Assembly (NCBI RefSeq): GCF_002082565.1
Contig: NZ_CP020562.1
Span: forward strand, 1,612,001 to 1,676,000
DNA: 64,000 nucleotides
Direction of reading: 5' to 3'
Source of the DNA: Halomonas sp. GT
GTDB lineage: Bacteria; Pseudomonadota; Gammaproteobacteria; Pseudomonadales; Halomonadaceae
The position numbers were made by a program, and so were the translations under genes. Shown here one piece after another: positions 48,554 to 60,001 of this stretch. How positions within the stretch are numbered: the stretch's first letter is position 1; each line of letters starts with the position of its first letter. Under the pieces are notes generated by a model. The model saw nothing but the letters and a program-made list of their open reading frames with translations. It searched no databases and was not told the DNA's origin.

Positions 48554-48691
48554 ATGTGAATGTTGGAAAAACGACGTGTTGCCTGATCATTTTGGAGTGG
48601 CTGAGGTACAATAGGCATTAAAATTCTACGGCACTTAACGACATGACCGTTGTCGGCAGGTGAGCAGTTAATGCAATGCTGGGAGGTGAAC

Positions 48692-48946
48692 ATGACTATC
48701 TGGCTACTGGTATTTGGTTTTATGGCGCTGGTAATGACGGCAATGGCCGTCGGCGTATTAATGGGCCGCAAACCTATTGCTGGCTCCTGTGGCGGTTTAA
48801 ATCAATTGGGCCTAAAAGAAGGCTGTGACATTTGCGGTGGCAAAGACGAGGTTTGCGAAGAGGAAAATCGCAAGCGTGGGAGTGTCCGCCGTCGTAGCGA
48901 CGAGAGTCGTGGAGCTGACCTAGGTTATGACGCAACCCGTCGTTAA
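48692..48946 (+). CDS. nqrM: NQR maturation protein NqrM (DUF539)
   Basis: An 84-residue protein from ATG 48692, with GGGAGG seven bases upstream. One membrane helix (WLLVFGFMALVMTAMAVGVL) is followed by a cysteine cluster GSCGGLNQLG and GCDICGGKDEVCEEE. NqrM is needed to place the iron centre between NqrD and NqrE. The C-terminal tail is charged and variable. The apbE gene that often lies between nqrF and nqrM is absent here. Confidence 0.9.
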   Translation: MTIWLLVFGFMALVMTAMAVGVLMGRKPIAGSCGGLNQLGLKEGCDICGGKDEVCEEENRKRGSVRRRSDESRGADLGYDATRR

Positions 48947-48962
48947 TCTGGCAATTTTCTGC

Positions 48963-48991
48963 ACAAACGCTCGCTCACTGCGAGCGTTTGT
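48963..48991 (+). terminator. Hairpin between nqrM and sthA
   Basis: ACAAACGCTCG (48963-48973) and CGAGCGTTTGT (48981-48991) are perfect 11-bp arms with a 7-base loop, starting 17 bases after the nqrM stop. The tract after the stem is GTAAATG, not T-rich, so termination may be partial. Confidence 0.6.
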
Positions 48992-49042
48992 GTAAATGCC
49001 TTTGAAGCGCTTTTAAGTCAGGAATAAGGAGATCCAAGTCGT

Positions 49043-50434
49043 ATGGCAGTTCATAATTACGATGTCGTGGTGATAGGTACTGGCCCCGCTGGGGAAAGCG
49101 CTGCCATTAACGCCGCTAAGCACGGTAAGCGAGTGGCGATTATTGAGAAGCAGGCTCAGGTGGGCGGCAACTGTACCCACTGGGGCACGATCCCTTCAAA
49201 AGCGCTTCGCCATCAGGTCAAACAGATTATGGCGTTCAATACCAACCGTATGTTCCGCGATATCGGTGAACCCCGCTGGTTTTCTTTTCCTAAAGTGATG
49301 GAGCGCTCGCGTGGCACCATCGATAAACAGGTTGAAATGCGCACGACATTTTATGCGCGCAACCGAATTGATCTGTTTCATGGCGTGGCTCGATTCAAAG
49401 ATGAGCACACCGTGGTGGTACGAGACCGACAGGAGGGTGTGGAAGAGCTGATAGCAAAAAAAATTGTTATTTCTACCGGGTCTCGGCCTTATCGTCCTGC
49501 GGATATTAACTTTCGTCATCCGCGTATTTACTGCTCTGATACGATCCTCAGCCTTTCCCATACACCGCGGACACTGGTGATCTTTGGGGCAGGTGTTATC
49601 GGCTGCGAGTACGCCTCCATCTTTTCGGGCCTTGGCGTTAAGGTTGATTTAATCAACAACCGCGATAGCTTGCTCTCGTTTTTGGATGATGAAATCAGCG
49701 ATGCGCTTTCCTACCATCTGCGTAAACACGGTGTCTTGATTCGCCATAATGAAGACTATAAAAGTGTCGAAGGCGATGAAGCCGGCGTAACCGTGAACCT
49801 GAAGTCGGGCAAGAAAATCCGCGCCGATGCGTTTCTCTGGGCGAATGGCCGTACCGGTAATACTGATAGCCTTGGGCTTGAGAACATTGGTTTAGAGGCA
49901 AACGGCCGAGGCCAGCTCAGCGTTGATGAGCACTACCGTACAGCGATTCCGCATATTTACGCTGCAGGCGATGTGATTGGTTGGCCGAGCCTTGCCAGTG
50001 CTGCCTACGACCAGGGACTAAACTCCTGTAACGAGCTGCTGGAAAAAGAGTATCGCTTTGTTAGCGATGTACCCACCGGGATCTACACTATTCCCGAAAT
50101 CAGCTCTTTTGGCCCTAACGAGCGAGAGCTAACCGAAGCCAAGGTGCCCTACGAAGTGGGCAAGGCCTTCTTTAAAGATACTGCTCGTGCGCAAATAACC
50201 GGCGATACAGTGGGAATGCTGAAAATTTTGTTCCACCAAGATACGCTGGAGATTTTAGGTATCCATTGCTTTGGTGACCAAGCGTCGGAAATTCTACACA
50301 TTGGCCAGGCCATTATGCAGCAGGAGGGTGAGGCAAATACCGTTAAGTACTTCGTTAACACCACTTTCAATTACCCGACAATGGCTGAAGCGTACCGAGT
50401 AGCGGCGCAAAATGGCTTAAATCGAGTGTTTTGA
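49043..50434 (+). CDS. sthA: Soluble pyridine nucleotide transhydrogenase
   Basis: Cytosolic flavoprotein, 463 aa, that exchanges reducing equivalents between NADPH and NAD+. FAD-binding motif is [20 protein letters not shown]; the segment [17 protein letters not shown] replaces the redox-active disulfide of related dihydrolipoamide dehydrogenases, as in true SthA. A second nucleotide motif is [18 protein letters not shown]. Placement beside NQR links NADPH excess to the respiratory chain. Confidence 0.95.
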   Translation: MAVHNYDVVVIGTGPAGESAAINAAKHGKRVAIIEKQAQVGGNCTHWGTIPSKALRHQVKQIMAFNTNRMFRDIGEPRWFSFPKVMERSRGTIDKQVEMRTTFYARNRIDLFHGVARFKDEHTVVVRDRQEGVEELIAKKIVISTGSRPYRPADINFRHPRIYCSDTILSLSHTPRTLVIFGAGVIGCEYASIFSGLGVKVDLINNRDSLLSFLDDEISDALSYHLRKHGVLIRHNEDYKSVEGDEAGVTVNLKSGKKIRADAFLWANGRTGNTDSLGLENIGLEANGRGQLSVDEHYRTAIPHIYAAGDVIGWPSLASAAYDQGLNSCNELLEKEYRFVSDVPTGIYTIPEISSFGPNERELTEAKVPYEVGKAFFKDTARAQITGDTVGMLKILFHQDTLEILGIHCFGDQASEILHIGQAIMQQEGEANTVKYFVNTTFNYPTMAEAYRVAAQNGLNRVF

Positions 50435-50443
50435 AATGTTTTA

Positions 50444-50468
50444 AGTATGGGGGCTATGCCCCCATACT
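50444..50468. terminator. Bidirectional terminator between sthA and the C39-like peptidase gene
   Basis: AGTATGGGGGC-TAT-GCCCCCATACT: perfect 11-bp arms with a three-base loop in the 40-bp gap between convergent genes. On the minus strand it is followed by TTAAAAC. Confidence 0.85.
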
Positions 50469-50474
50469 CACACC

Positions 50475-51416
50475 TCACAATCCATTCAGCAGTTGCTGAG
50501 CACGTCGCTGCCAGTCACCGTCTAAGTCGGCAGCCTGAGTGAGTGCTTCGCGCGCACCCTCCCTATTTTCCTTCTGAAGTCTGAGTATGGCTACATTAAG
50601 CCATGCAGCACCCATGGCAGGGTCAAGCTGTGTGGCTGATTCGAAGGCTTCCAGCGCTGCTTGAGGTTGTTGATCTGCATATAATGCATTGCCGAGCGCA
50701 AATTGACCCAGTGGATTGGCAGGGAAGCGTTTTACAAAGGCTTGCCAGCTGGAAAGCGTTGCTACAGGCCCATGCTGCTCCTCATAAGCGCTAATGGATT
50801 CCAGTGCATTGCGGGCGGTAACACCCTCGGGCAGGCTGCCAGGTTCGCTAACCACAAATCCCCAGCGTTCACTGCGCGCCCAAGTGGCATCAAAGCGGCT
50901 AAACGACATCGTATGCCGTTCGATTTCACCGCTACGCAAGATCAGCGTTTCATTGGATAAATCAAAACCAATGGCCACTGCGTAGTGCCACATCGGGAAG
51001 GCTGGCAAGGAGAGATTTTGCATTACCACCACGGGGTCACCTGCTTCCAGGTGGCCAAGCAATGCATCCATAGTGCCACGAACAGGGATCGCCAACTGCT
51101 TATAGCGTCGCACAGTGGCTAGCATTTCAGGTTGGACGCTACCCTCTCTCCCAGGCAAAAATACCTGTGGGATCAACTGCTCAAGGCCTGCATCAACCCC
51201 CTGGTGATTAAGCACCATGGCCAGTGTTGCTGGGCCACACTGATACTCCGTCTGGGCGTAAAACGGTACCTCGGTGAGCTCAGTTTGCGGTGCCAGGCTA
51301 GCTTTAGTGCTTTCTAGCAGCACTGGGCTGCGGGCACAGCCGCTAAGCAAGGTGGGCAGCAGTAGGGCAGTTAGTAAAACGCCCGCGAAGCGGGCGTTTA
51401 AAAGGTGTTTCATCAT
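50475..51416 (-). CDS. PA2778-type C39-like cysteine peptidase lipoprotein with TPR domain
   Basis: A 313-residue lipoprotein from ATG 51414-51416; signal peptide with lipobox LLSGC. The papain-like C39 domain (residues 50-190) has the Gln and Cys in YAQTEYQCGPATLAM and the His in FPMWHYAVAIGFD. The C-terminal TPR-like region (ANPLGQFALGNALYADQQPQ onward) probably binds a partner. It follows a PA2779-like gene by nine bases; the pair is conserved in Pseudomonas. Its substrate is unknown. A TTG at 51425 could add three residues. Confidence 0.85.
   Translation of the reverse strand: MMKHLLNARFAGVLLTALLLPTLLSGCARSPVLLESTKASLAPQTELTEVPFYAQTEYQCGPATLAMVLNHQGVDAGLEQLIPQVFLPGREGSVQPEMLATVRRYKQLAIPVRGTMDALLGHLEAGDPVVVMQNLSLPAFPMWHYAVAIGFDLSNETLILRSGEIERHTMSFSRFDATWARSERWGFVVSEPGSLPEGVTARNALESISAYEEQHGPVATLSSWQAFVKRFPANPLGQFALGNALYADQQPQAALEAFESATQLDPAMGAAWLNVAILRLQKENREGAREALTQAADLDGDWQRRAQQLLNGL
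51376..51399 (-). terminator. Terminator-like hairpin inside the signal-peptide codons
   Basis: On the minus strand AAACGCCCGC-TTC-GCGGGCGTTT is followed by T and ACTAA, a 10-bp GC-rich stem with a TTTT end. It lies within codons 7-14 (N-A-R-F-A-G-V-L) of the C39-like peptidase, about 30 bases past the stop of the upstream PA2779-like gene. It could act as that gene's terminator while limiting transcription of the peptidase, depending on translating ribosomes (inference). Confidence 0.55.
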
Positions 51417-51425
51417 GGTAGTCAA

Positions 51426-51854
51426 TTAGCGAGTGAACGGATAAACATCGGTCAGGCCGAGAATATCAGTCACTAGTAGGATCACAAATACTGCAAACAG
51501 CGCGCCAATCACGCCGGCACCGGCGGGTAACTGTTCGAGTTGTTCGGCCATTTGCTGCGCTTCTGCATCGCTCAGTGCGGCAACGCGGGCTTCAACGTCA
51601 TCTAAATCGACACCTTGATTGAGCAACTCTTCCTGCACATCTGCACGGGCGAGAATTTCATTGATACGCTCTCGGTCAGCACCAGCGCGGTCGCCTGCTA
51701 AAACAGATTGCGTAGAGACTAAGTTTGTAGAGACTAAGTTTGTAGAGGCAGCGTCCATACTCTGCGGGGCTGTGGGGGCAGCAGCAACAGGTAGGCTAGT
51801 AATGACTAACGCAGCGATAAGTAAGCTTGAGAGGTAAGCACGCACTTTTTTCAT
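51426..51854 (-). CDS. PA2779-family protein (small exported or membrane protein)
   Basis: A 142-residue protein with a signal peptide (KVRAYLSSLLIAALVITSLP to VAAA), a charged middle region (RINEILARADVQEELLNQGV, DVEARVAALSDAEAQQMAEQ) and a C-terminal membrane helix (GVIGALFAVFVILLVTDILG). This matches the PA2779 family, which is partnered with the C39-like lipoprotein. ATG 51854 is preferred because AAGGA lies eight bases upstream; ATG 51863 would have the AAGG only one base away. Function unknown; it may be the substrate or membrane anchor of the peptidase (inference). Confidence 0.82.
   Translation of the reverse strand: MKKVRAYLSSLLIAALVITSLPVAAAPTAPQSMDAASTNLVSTNLVSTQSVLAGDRAGADRERINEILARADVQEELLNQGVDLDDVEARVAALSDAEAQQMAEQLEQLPAGAGVIGALFAVFVILLVTDILGLTDVYPFTR
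51713..51742. repeat. Two tandem copies of a 15-bp unit in the PA2779-like gene
   Basis: TAGAGACTAAGTTTG is repeated twice in tandem (51713-51727, 51728-51742), encoding the pentapeptide repeat in STNLVSTNLVS just after the signal peptide. It is in frame and suggests recent slippage duplication in a spacer segment. Confidence 0.75.
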
Positions 51855-51954
51855 TGTCTTCATCCTTAGACGTATCTGGGAGCAAGTTAATTTGTAACTT
51901 GAATCAATAGTATAGAAATAAACCGCACTGGATTTAAGGCAAAAACGAAAAGTG

Positions 51955-53018
51955 CTAATTATTTGCACTAATGCGGTAGGTCCACGGGGTTTCAGCCAAA
52001 AGCCCCTTGCCACCCGCCATGGTCATGGCTAGGTCGTGAAGTCCAGGCCATAACGGCACCGCTGACGCGCCTTTCACTGCAAGGTCTAAACGTTGGGCCA
52101 TCAACAGAAGCTTGTGTAAACGCTTCATTGATAGGCGGCTGATCGCTTTTTGATAAGCGGGGCGCCGTTTATCAAAAATCATCGGCTTCTGGGTTTTACA
52201 CGCGTGCTCAATGCTTTGCCCCTGATCCAAATGCTGATGTAACGATAACAGGGTACGTAGCTCACGACTGAGTGCCCAAAGCACAATGGGCGCTTCAACC
52301 CCTTCACTGCGCAGCCCATTGACGATACGCGAGGTGCGGGTTGGCTCACCTTTTAAGCAGGCATCCGCAAGGTTAAACACATCAAAGCGGGTGCTGTCTT
52401 CCACGCCTTGAGCAATGCTTTCGACATTGAGGCGGGTGTTAGGTGGATGAATCAGCGCGAGTTTTTGAAGCTCTTGGTCGGCGGCCAGCAGATTGCCTTC
52501 AGTGCGCTCACCCAATAAACGAGCCGCTTCTAGGTCAATTTGCAAACCATGCAGTGATGCGCGATCCCGCAGCCAATAGCCTAAGCGCGAGGCATCGACG
52601 GGCCATACGGGTACAAATAAACCTTGTTTGTCGAGCGCTTTAAACCAAGCGCTTTTTTGCTGCTTAGCGTCTAACTTGCCCATGCTGATCAGCAGCAAAT
52701 CGTCACTACCACTCATCATTTCAGCATACTGTGCCAGTGCTTTACTGCCATCTTGGCCCAGCTTGTGTGTTCCTAGCCGCAGTTCCAGGAGCTTATTAGA
52801 GGCGAATAGGGAAAGGTTACTGGCAGTTTCCAGCAGCCGACCCCAGGCAAAATTAGGCTCTACATCAAGCACTTCCCGTTCTTCGACGCCTGCTTGCCGC
52901 GCCGCTAAGCGCACGGCATCACAGGCATCTCGATGTTGCAGTGGTTCATCACCGGCAACAATCACGACCTTAGGCAATTTTTTTGCTAAGGCCGCGGGAA
53001 GCTGGTCCGAAAATACCT

Positions 53019-53022
<4 letters not shown>
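51955..53022 (-). CDS. holA: DNA polymerase III subunit delta
   Basis: Clamp-loader subunit that opens the beta clamp, 355 aa. The N-terminal AAA+-like region has KVVIVAGDEPLQHRDACDAV and SNLSLFASNKLLELRLG; the C-terminal collar domain includes IVLWALSRELRTLLSL and LHDLAMTMAG. The ATG overlaps the lptE stop by four bases, the usual leuS-lptE-holA arrangement. Confidence 0.93.
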
Positions 53023-56795
<3,773 letters not shown>

Positions 56796-56814
56796 GAGCT
56801 AACGCACTCAACAA

Positions 56815-58128
56815 TTAATTGACCCACACGCTCAAGCCTGCGATCGCCCCTAGCGAGAGCAGGCTCATCATGGCGGCATACAGTAAATTATTTTTCATCA
56901 TGCGGTAGCCGCTAACCCCGTAACGCCCCTGCAGAGAAAGGTTAATGCCGGAAAGCGGCCCAACGCTGGTACCTACCGCCCAGGCGCTCAGCGCGACAAA
57001 AGCAAACAGCGTTTGCTCACCATTCGCTAAATTCAAAATAGATGCCAGTACGGAAACGCCAATAATCGGGTGTAACCCCACCAGTGCACTCAGTGTAATC
57101 GCCGCAAAGCTCACCATGGCCTGCCACATGCCAAAGGTGGCAAATAGCGTCCAGTCGTCACCTGCTGCGGCCGCGACCAGGGTAGAGAGCCCCAGGGTTA
57201 ATAAGCCCGCCGCCAGAAATAGCGAAATTTCCCCGCGCATTGCGGGTAGCCGTGTAGTGGTATGTTGGCGAATGCGTCGCAGGGTATAGCGCGAACCTTC
57301 CCGCAGGTTGCTTAGTATCGCCACCGCTGGTAGTAAAAAGGTAATGATGCTGACAATGGTGAGCGACGGCGTCAGCCAAAAGTGAAACAGCATCACCAGC
57401 GCTGCCATGCCCGCAGGCATTAACAGGCTGCGGGGTGAAAGCGAAAAGCCATCCACCTCGGCTAAATCAAACCGTCGCCTAAGCTCTAGTGTGGTTAACA
57501 GCCCCGACAGCATCGCCAACGGAAACCCAATCATCGCAATCTGGCCGTACTGCACCTCTGGCACCAGCGCAATCACCACCGCCATAGAAGCAAAGAAGGG
57601 CGACCACAACGCCGCACTTGAAAGCCCACGGTTCAGCGCTAACAGCTGGGGTGTGGTTAGCGGTGAGCGTCTGGCTAAGCGGTCGCCGACCATAAAGACC
57701 GTCGAAAGATTCAAAATCGTGCCGAGAAAGTGCACCCCCAGCCACGTACGCAGCACGCCATCTGCACCGGTCACCCGCTTACCTGGTGGGCGCTTATTAC
57801 CCTGGGTGCCAATCAAGGAAATAAAGCTAACACCCACCAGCATCGTGGCCACAAATACATTGCCCTGAAGCATGGCAGGCCAATTCACATTGGCACCATA
57901 AACCACCCGCGCCACTACCAGCATTAACACCCCAAGGGCAATCAACACCCCCGCCTGAATGCGCGAACGCTTTGGAATATCCCGCCACAGCAGCGCTACC
58001 GCCGCCCACAGCAAATAGCTCACCGCCTGCGCAGTTGGCACCACGCCGATAAAGCCAGTAATTTGAGCGACCAGCCCAAGCAGAATTAAAACACCCGCCA
58101 CCCGCTGCCGCATCGTTGTCTCTTGCAT
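56815..58128 (-). CDS. Polytopic membrane protein, possible ion-transporter superfamily member
   Basis: A 437-residue protein with about 12 hydrophobic helices. Two related internal segments, RGLSSAALWSPFFASMAVVI and SAWAVGTSVGPLSGINLSL, look like re-entrant hairpin loops of the two halves of an inverted-repeat transporter of the ion transporter (ArsB/NhaD/DASS) type. Also notable are GTILNLSTVFMVGDRLARR and LVGLHPIIGVSVLASIL. Substrate unknown and family assignment tentative. It ends 20 bases from ybeL (convergent) and marks the border with the accessory region. Confidence 0.6.
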   Translation of the reverse strand: MQETTMRQRVAGVLILLGLVAQITGFIGVVPTAQAVSYLLWAAVALLWRDIPKRSRIQAGVLIALGVLMLVVARVVYGANVNWPAMLQGNVFVATMLVGVSFISLIGTQGNKRPPGKRVTGADGVLRTWLGVHFLGTILNLSTVFMVGDRLARRSPLTTPQLLALNRGLSSAALWSPFFASMAVVIALVPEVQYGQIAMIGFPLAMLSGLLTTLELRRRFDLAEVDGFSLSPRSLLMPAGMAALVMLFHFWLTPSLTIVSIITFLLPAVAILSNLREGSRYTLRRIRQHTTTRLPAMRGEISLFLAAGLLTLGLSTLVAAAAGDDWTLFATFGMWQAMVSFAAITLSALVGLHPIIGVSVLASILNLANGEQTLFAFVALSAWAVGTSVGPLSGINLSLQGRYGVSGYRMMKNNLLYAAMMSLLSLGAIAGLSVWVN

Positions 58129-58388
58129 CTCAATCCCTTACTGGTTGAGTTAGCAGGCTAATCGGGTTTTCAACAATTGGCTAGCGGAAGAGAAACGAAG
58201 AGGGCGTTTGCCGAAAAGAAAAGTCACATTTTCGTAGCGCGGTGCCTGATGCTGCCCACAGGCTGTGCCGTTATTACCAATGAAAGCAACTTGTAGCGCG
58301 CGGTAACTAATTTCGCGAGGAACGAGCGAATGAGGCACCCGCGAAAAGGATCAATTTTGTTCCTCCACGATTTAGCTGTGTTGAGTAA
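58129..58388. other. Intergenic stretch at the core/accessory boundary
   Basis: No gene can be supported here. A 62-codon frame on the minus strand (58150-58338) has no recognisable domain or convincing RBS. The composition changes from the GC-rich core toward the more AT-rich accessory genes to the right, so an insertion boundary lies somewhere in this stretch or just after it. Confidence 0.4.
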
Positions 58389-58630
58389 TTCGTTTGGCAA
58401 AGGTATTGGCTCAAAAATGATGGCGCATTTAGGAACGTTGCCATTGTCTCAGGCCGACGTCACCCCATTGCAGACGATCTTCGCTCTGACCTGAACATAC
58501 TTCGAAAATACCGGAATAAATGGGTTCATGTGAATGACCCATGGGATGATCAATGCCTTATCGACACACCGGAAGAGGCCGAAACAGATTACAGGTTCTA
58601 CTATTGTACTCAATTAAAGCACGTAAAATC
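58389..58630 (+). pseudogene. Truncated gene remnant upstream of the first attC-like site
   Basis: Between a stop at 58386-58388 and the attC-like site, one plus-strand frame reads like the end of a real protein: RRHPIADDLRSDLNILRKYR, NKWVHVNDPWDD, DTPEEAETDYRFYY. There is no start codon with an RBS and the N-terminal part is missing. The frame does not stop before the attC-like site but runs through it. I take it as a decayed cassette or 5'-deleted gene; the family is not identified. Confidence 0.4.
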
Positions 58631-58726
58631 GCATAACAAGGCGTTTAGGAGTGATTTCAAATGCTTGTCGGCTTCGCTTCGCTCAAGTATGGCAAGCGCT
58701 GGTCACACATTAATACGGCGTTATGT
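58631..58726 (+). repeat. attC-like integron recombination site 1
   Basis: The 96-bp element starts GCATAACAAGGCG and ends ATACGGCGTTATGT. The outer boxes (CATAAC with GTTATG), inner GTGA/TCAC and GCTTGTC (58663-58669)/GGCAAGC (58691-58697) pair into an imperfect hairpin whose loop contains TTCGCTTCGCTCA. This layout and the loop wording match attC sites of marine gammaproteobacterial integrons as I remember them. The next gene starts 22 bases after it, as in a cassette. Confidence 0.7.
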
Positions 58727-58747
58727 GAGGCCGTGAAAGGAGTTCTT

Positions 58748-59149
58748 ATGACTGATTATTTTGGTTCTTGCCTGTGTGGCACCGTGAGATTTGAGGTAAA
58801 AGGCGAGTTTGACAGCTTTTACCTGTGTCATTGTCAGCATTGTCAAAAAGATACAGGCTCGGCTCATGCGGCAAATCTATTCTCAAGTTCAGCAAAATTG
58901 GTCTGGCACTCAGGTGTAGATGCTGTCACTTCCTTTGTGCTTCCAGGCTCTCGTCATAACAAGAGTTTTTGTAAGTTGTGTGGTTCAGCATTACCCAATA
59001 CGCAGATCGAAGGTTTGCTCGTTGTTCCTGCAGGGGGGTTGGACACTGAAATCACTATGTTGCCAACTGCACACATCTTTTCATCCAGTAAAGCTGCTTG
59101 GGACGGGGAGTTAGAGGAGGTGCCAAAGTTCGAGGGGCTGCCAGATTGA
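58748..59149 (+). CDS. GFA-family (glutathione-dependent formaldehyde-activating) protein
   Basis: A 133-residue protein with zinc-ligand pairs in SCLCGTVRF, LCHCQHCQKDTG and CKLCGSALPN, the hallmark of the GFA/CENP-V fold. Family members include glutathione-hydroxymethyl adduct enzymes, but most cassette-borne ones are uncharacterised. RBS AAGGAG lies upstream of ATG 58748. It is flanked on both sides by attC-like sites, so it fits a mobile gene cassette. Confidence 0.88.
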   Translation: MTDYFGSCLCGTVRFEVKGEFDSFYLCHCQHCQKDTGSAHAANLFSSSAKLVWHSGVDAVTSFVLPGSRHNKSFCKLCGSALPNTQIEGLLVVPAGGLDTEITMLPTAHIFSSSKAAWDGELEEVPKFEGLPD

Positions 59150-59158
59150 GCTATCATC

Positions 59159-59228
59159 ATATAACCAGCGTCTATTGGCGGATGCACCTATGTTGCGCTC
59201 TGGCAAGTCGCAAAGCCAAGCGTTAGAC
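59159..59228 (+). repeat. attC-like integron recombination site 2
   Basis: The 70-bp element runs from ATATAACC to AAGCGTTAGAC, starting ten bases past the GFA stop. TAAC (59162-59165) pairs with GTTA (59222-59225) and TTGGC (59175-59179) with GCCAA (59215-59219), around a 35-base loop. The right end GCGTTAGAC is a standard attC core. Pairing is weaker than in site 1. The lysE ATG follows 11 bases later. Confidence 0.55.
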
Positions 59229-59239
59229 CTGGAGTTGAC

Positions 59240-59860
59240 ATGAGTTTAGTTGAAATATTAGCTCTGTTTACAGTGATGTCAGCTTTAGCGTTGGTCCCCA
59301 GCACTAGTGTCGCTTTGGTCGTTGCTCGCGCTTCTTCTGCCGGATTCTCGAACGGCTGTGCCGTTGCGGCGGGAATTGTGGTCGGTGATCTTATCTTTGT
59401 ATTGCTAGCTGTTTTAGGGATGACTGCGCTGGCAGACGTTGTGGGTAGCTTTTTCTTGATACTGAGATATTTGGCAGGCGCGTATTTGATCTGGTTTGGT
59501 ATAAGTCTTATAAGATCGAAAGCTACATTGCAGGTGGAGTATTCCAGCCGGTCAGCATCTAAATTATCAGCAAGCTTTTTCTCTGGTCTACTCCTCACCC
59601 TCGGTGATGTAAAAGCTATATTTTTCTACGCGAGCTTATTCCCTATTTTTGTTGATTTGGCCACTATCCAGACACAGGATGTCGCAGTAATTACGATGAT
59701 AACTATAGTCACCGTTGGTGGTATCAAATTAGGCTATGCATATTTCGCAGGGGTCGTTGCGTCATTTGGCATTAACCATAGAGCAGAACGAGCAGTTAAA
59801 GTGGCGGCTGGTGGTTTAATGGTTGGAACTGGATTGTATCTAATAGCAAAGGCTTATTGA
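59240..59860 (+). CDS. LysE-family exporter in the cassette region
   Basis: A 206-residue membrane protein, six hydrophobic helices, with LALVPSTSVALVVARASSAG as the family N-terminal block (P replacing the TPGP pattern) and LLLTLGDVKAIFFYASLFP as the central one. It begins right after attC-like site 2. Its relationship to the 10771 gene is only at family level. Exported compound unknown. Confidence 0.82.
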   Translation: MSLVEILALFTVMSALALVPSTSVALVVARASSAGFSNGCAVAAGIVVGDLIFVLLAVLGMTALADVVGSFFLILRYLAGAYLIWFGISLIRSKATLQVEYSSRSASKLSASFFSGLLLTLGDVKAIFFYASLFPIFVDLATIQTQDVAVITMITIVTVGGIKLGYAYFAGVVASFGINHRAERAVKVAAGGLMVGTGLYLIAKAY

Positions 59861-59902
59861 GCCTCTCTTAGGATGATCGTTAATCAATGACCATTCCTCA
59901 AA

Positions 59903-59928
59903 ATCTACCAACATGGAAGGTGGTAGAT
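59903..59928. repeat. Inverted repeat ATCTACCA-N10-TGGTAGAT
   Basis: Perfect 8-bp arms with a 10-base spacer, 42 bases after the LysE stop, in the gap before the peptidase E-like gene. It could be a weak terminator, operator or decayed recombination site; there is no T run. Confidence 0.4.
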
Positions 59929-59944
59929 AGAGGTCGAAAGTGGA

Positions 59945-59973
59945 TTTTCTACAGCCTGTTAAGCCTCTATAAT
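59945..59973 (+). promoter_or_regulatory. Candidate promoter for the peptidase E-like gene
   Basis: A perfect TATAAT (59968-59973) is preceded at 17 bases by TTTTCT (59945-59950), a poor -35 match. It lies about 30 bp ahead of the ATG at 60002. A gene with its own promoter would be unusual for a simple integron cassette. Confidence 0.35.
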
Positions 59974-60001
59974 GACAGCATTTAGACAGTAAGGAAGTCG
60001 A

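Noticed and set aside
51864..52013. Extended start of the PA2779-like gene overlapping holA
   Set aside because: The signal peptide and RBS fit ATG 51854; the extension overlaps the 3' end of holA.
58150..58338. 62-codon minus-strand frame at the core/accessory border
   Set aside because: No domain, no convincing RBS and no partner gene; treated as intergenic although a short repeat-associated ORF cannot be excluded.
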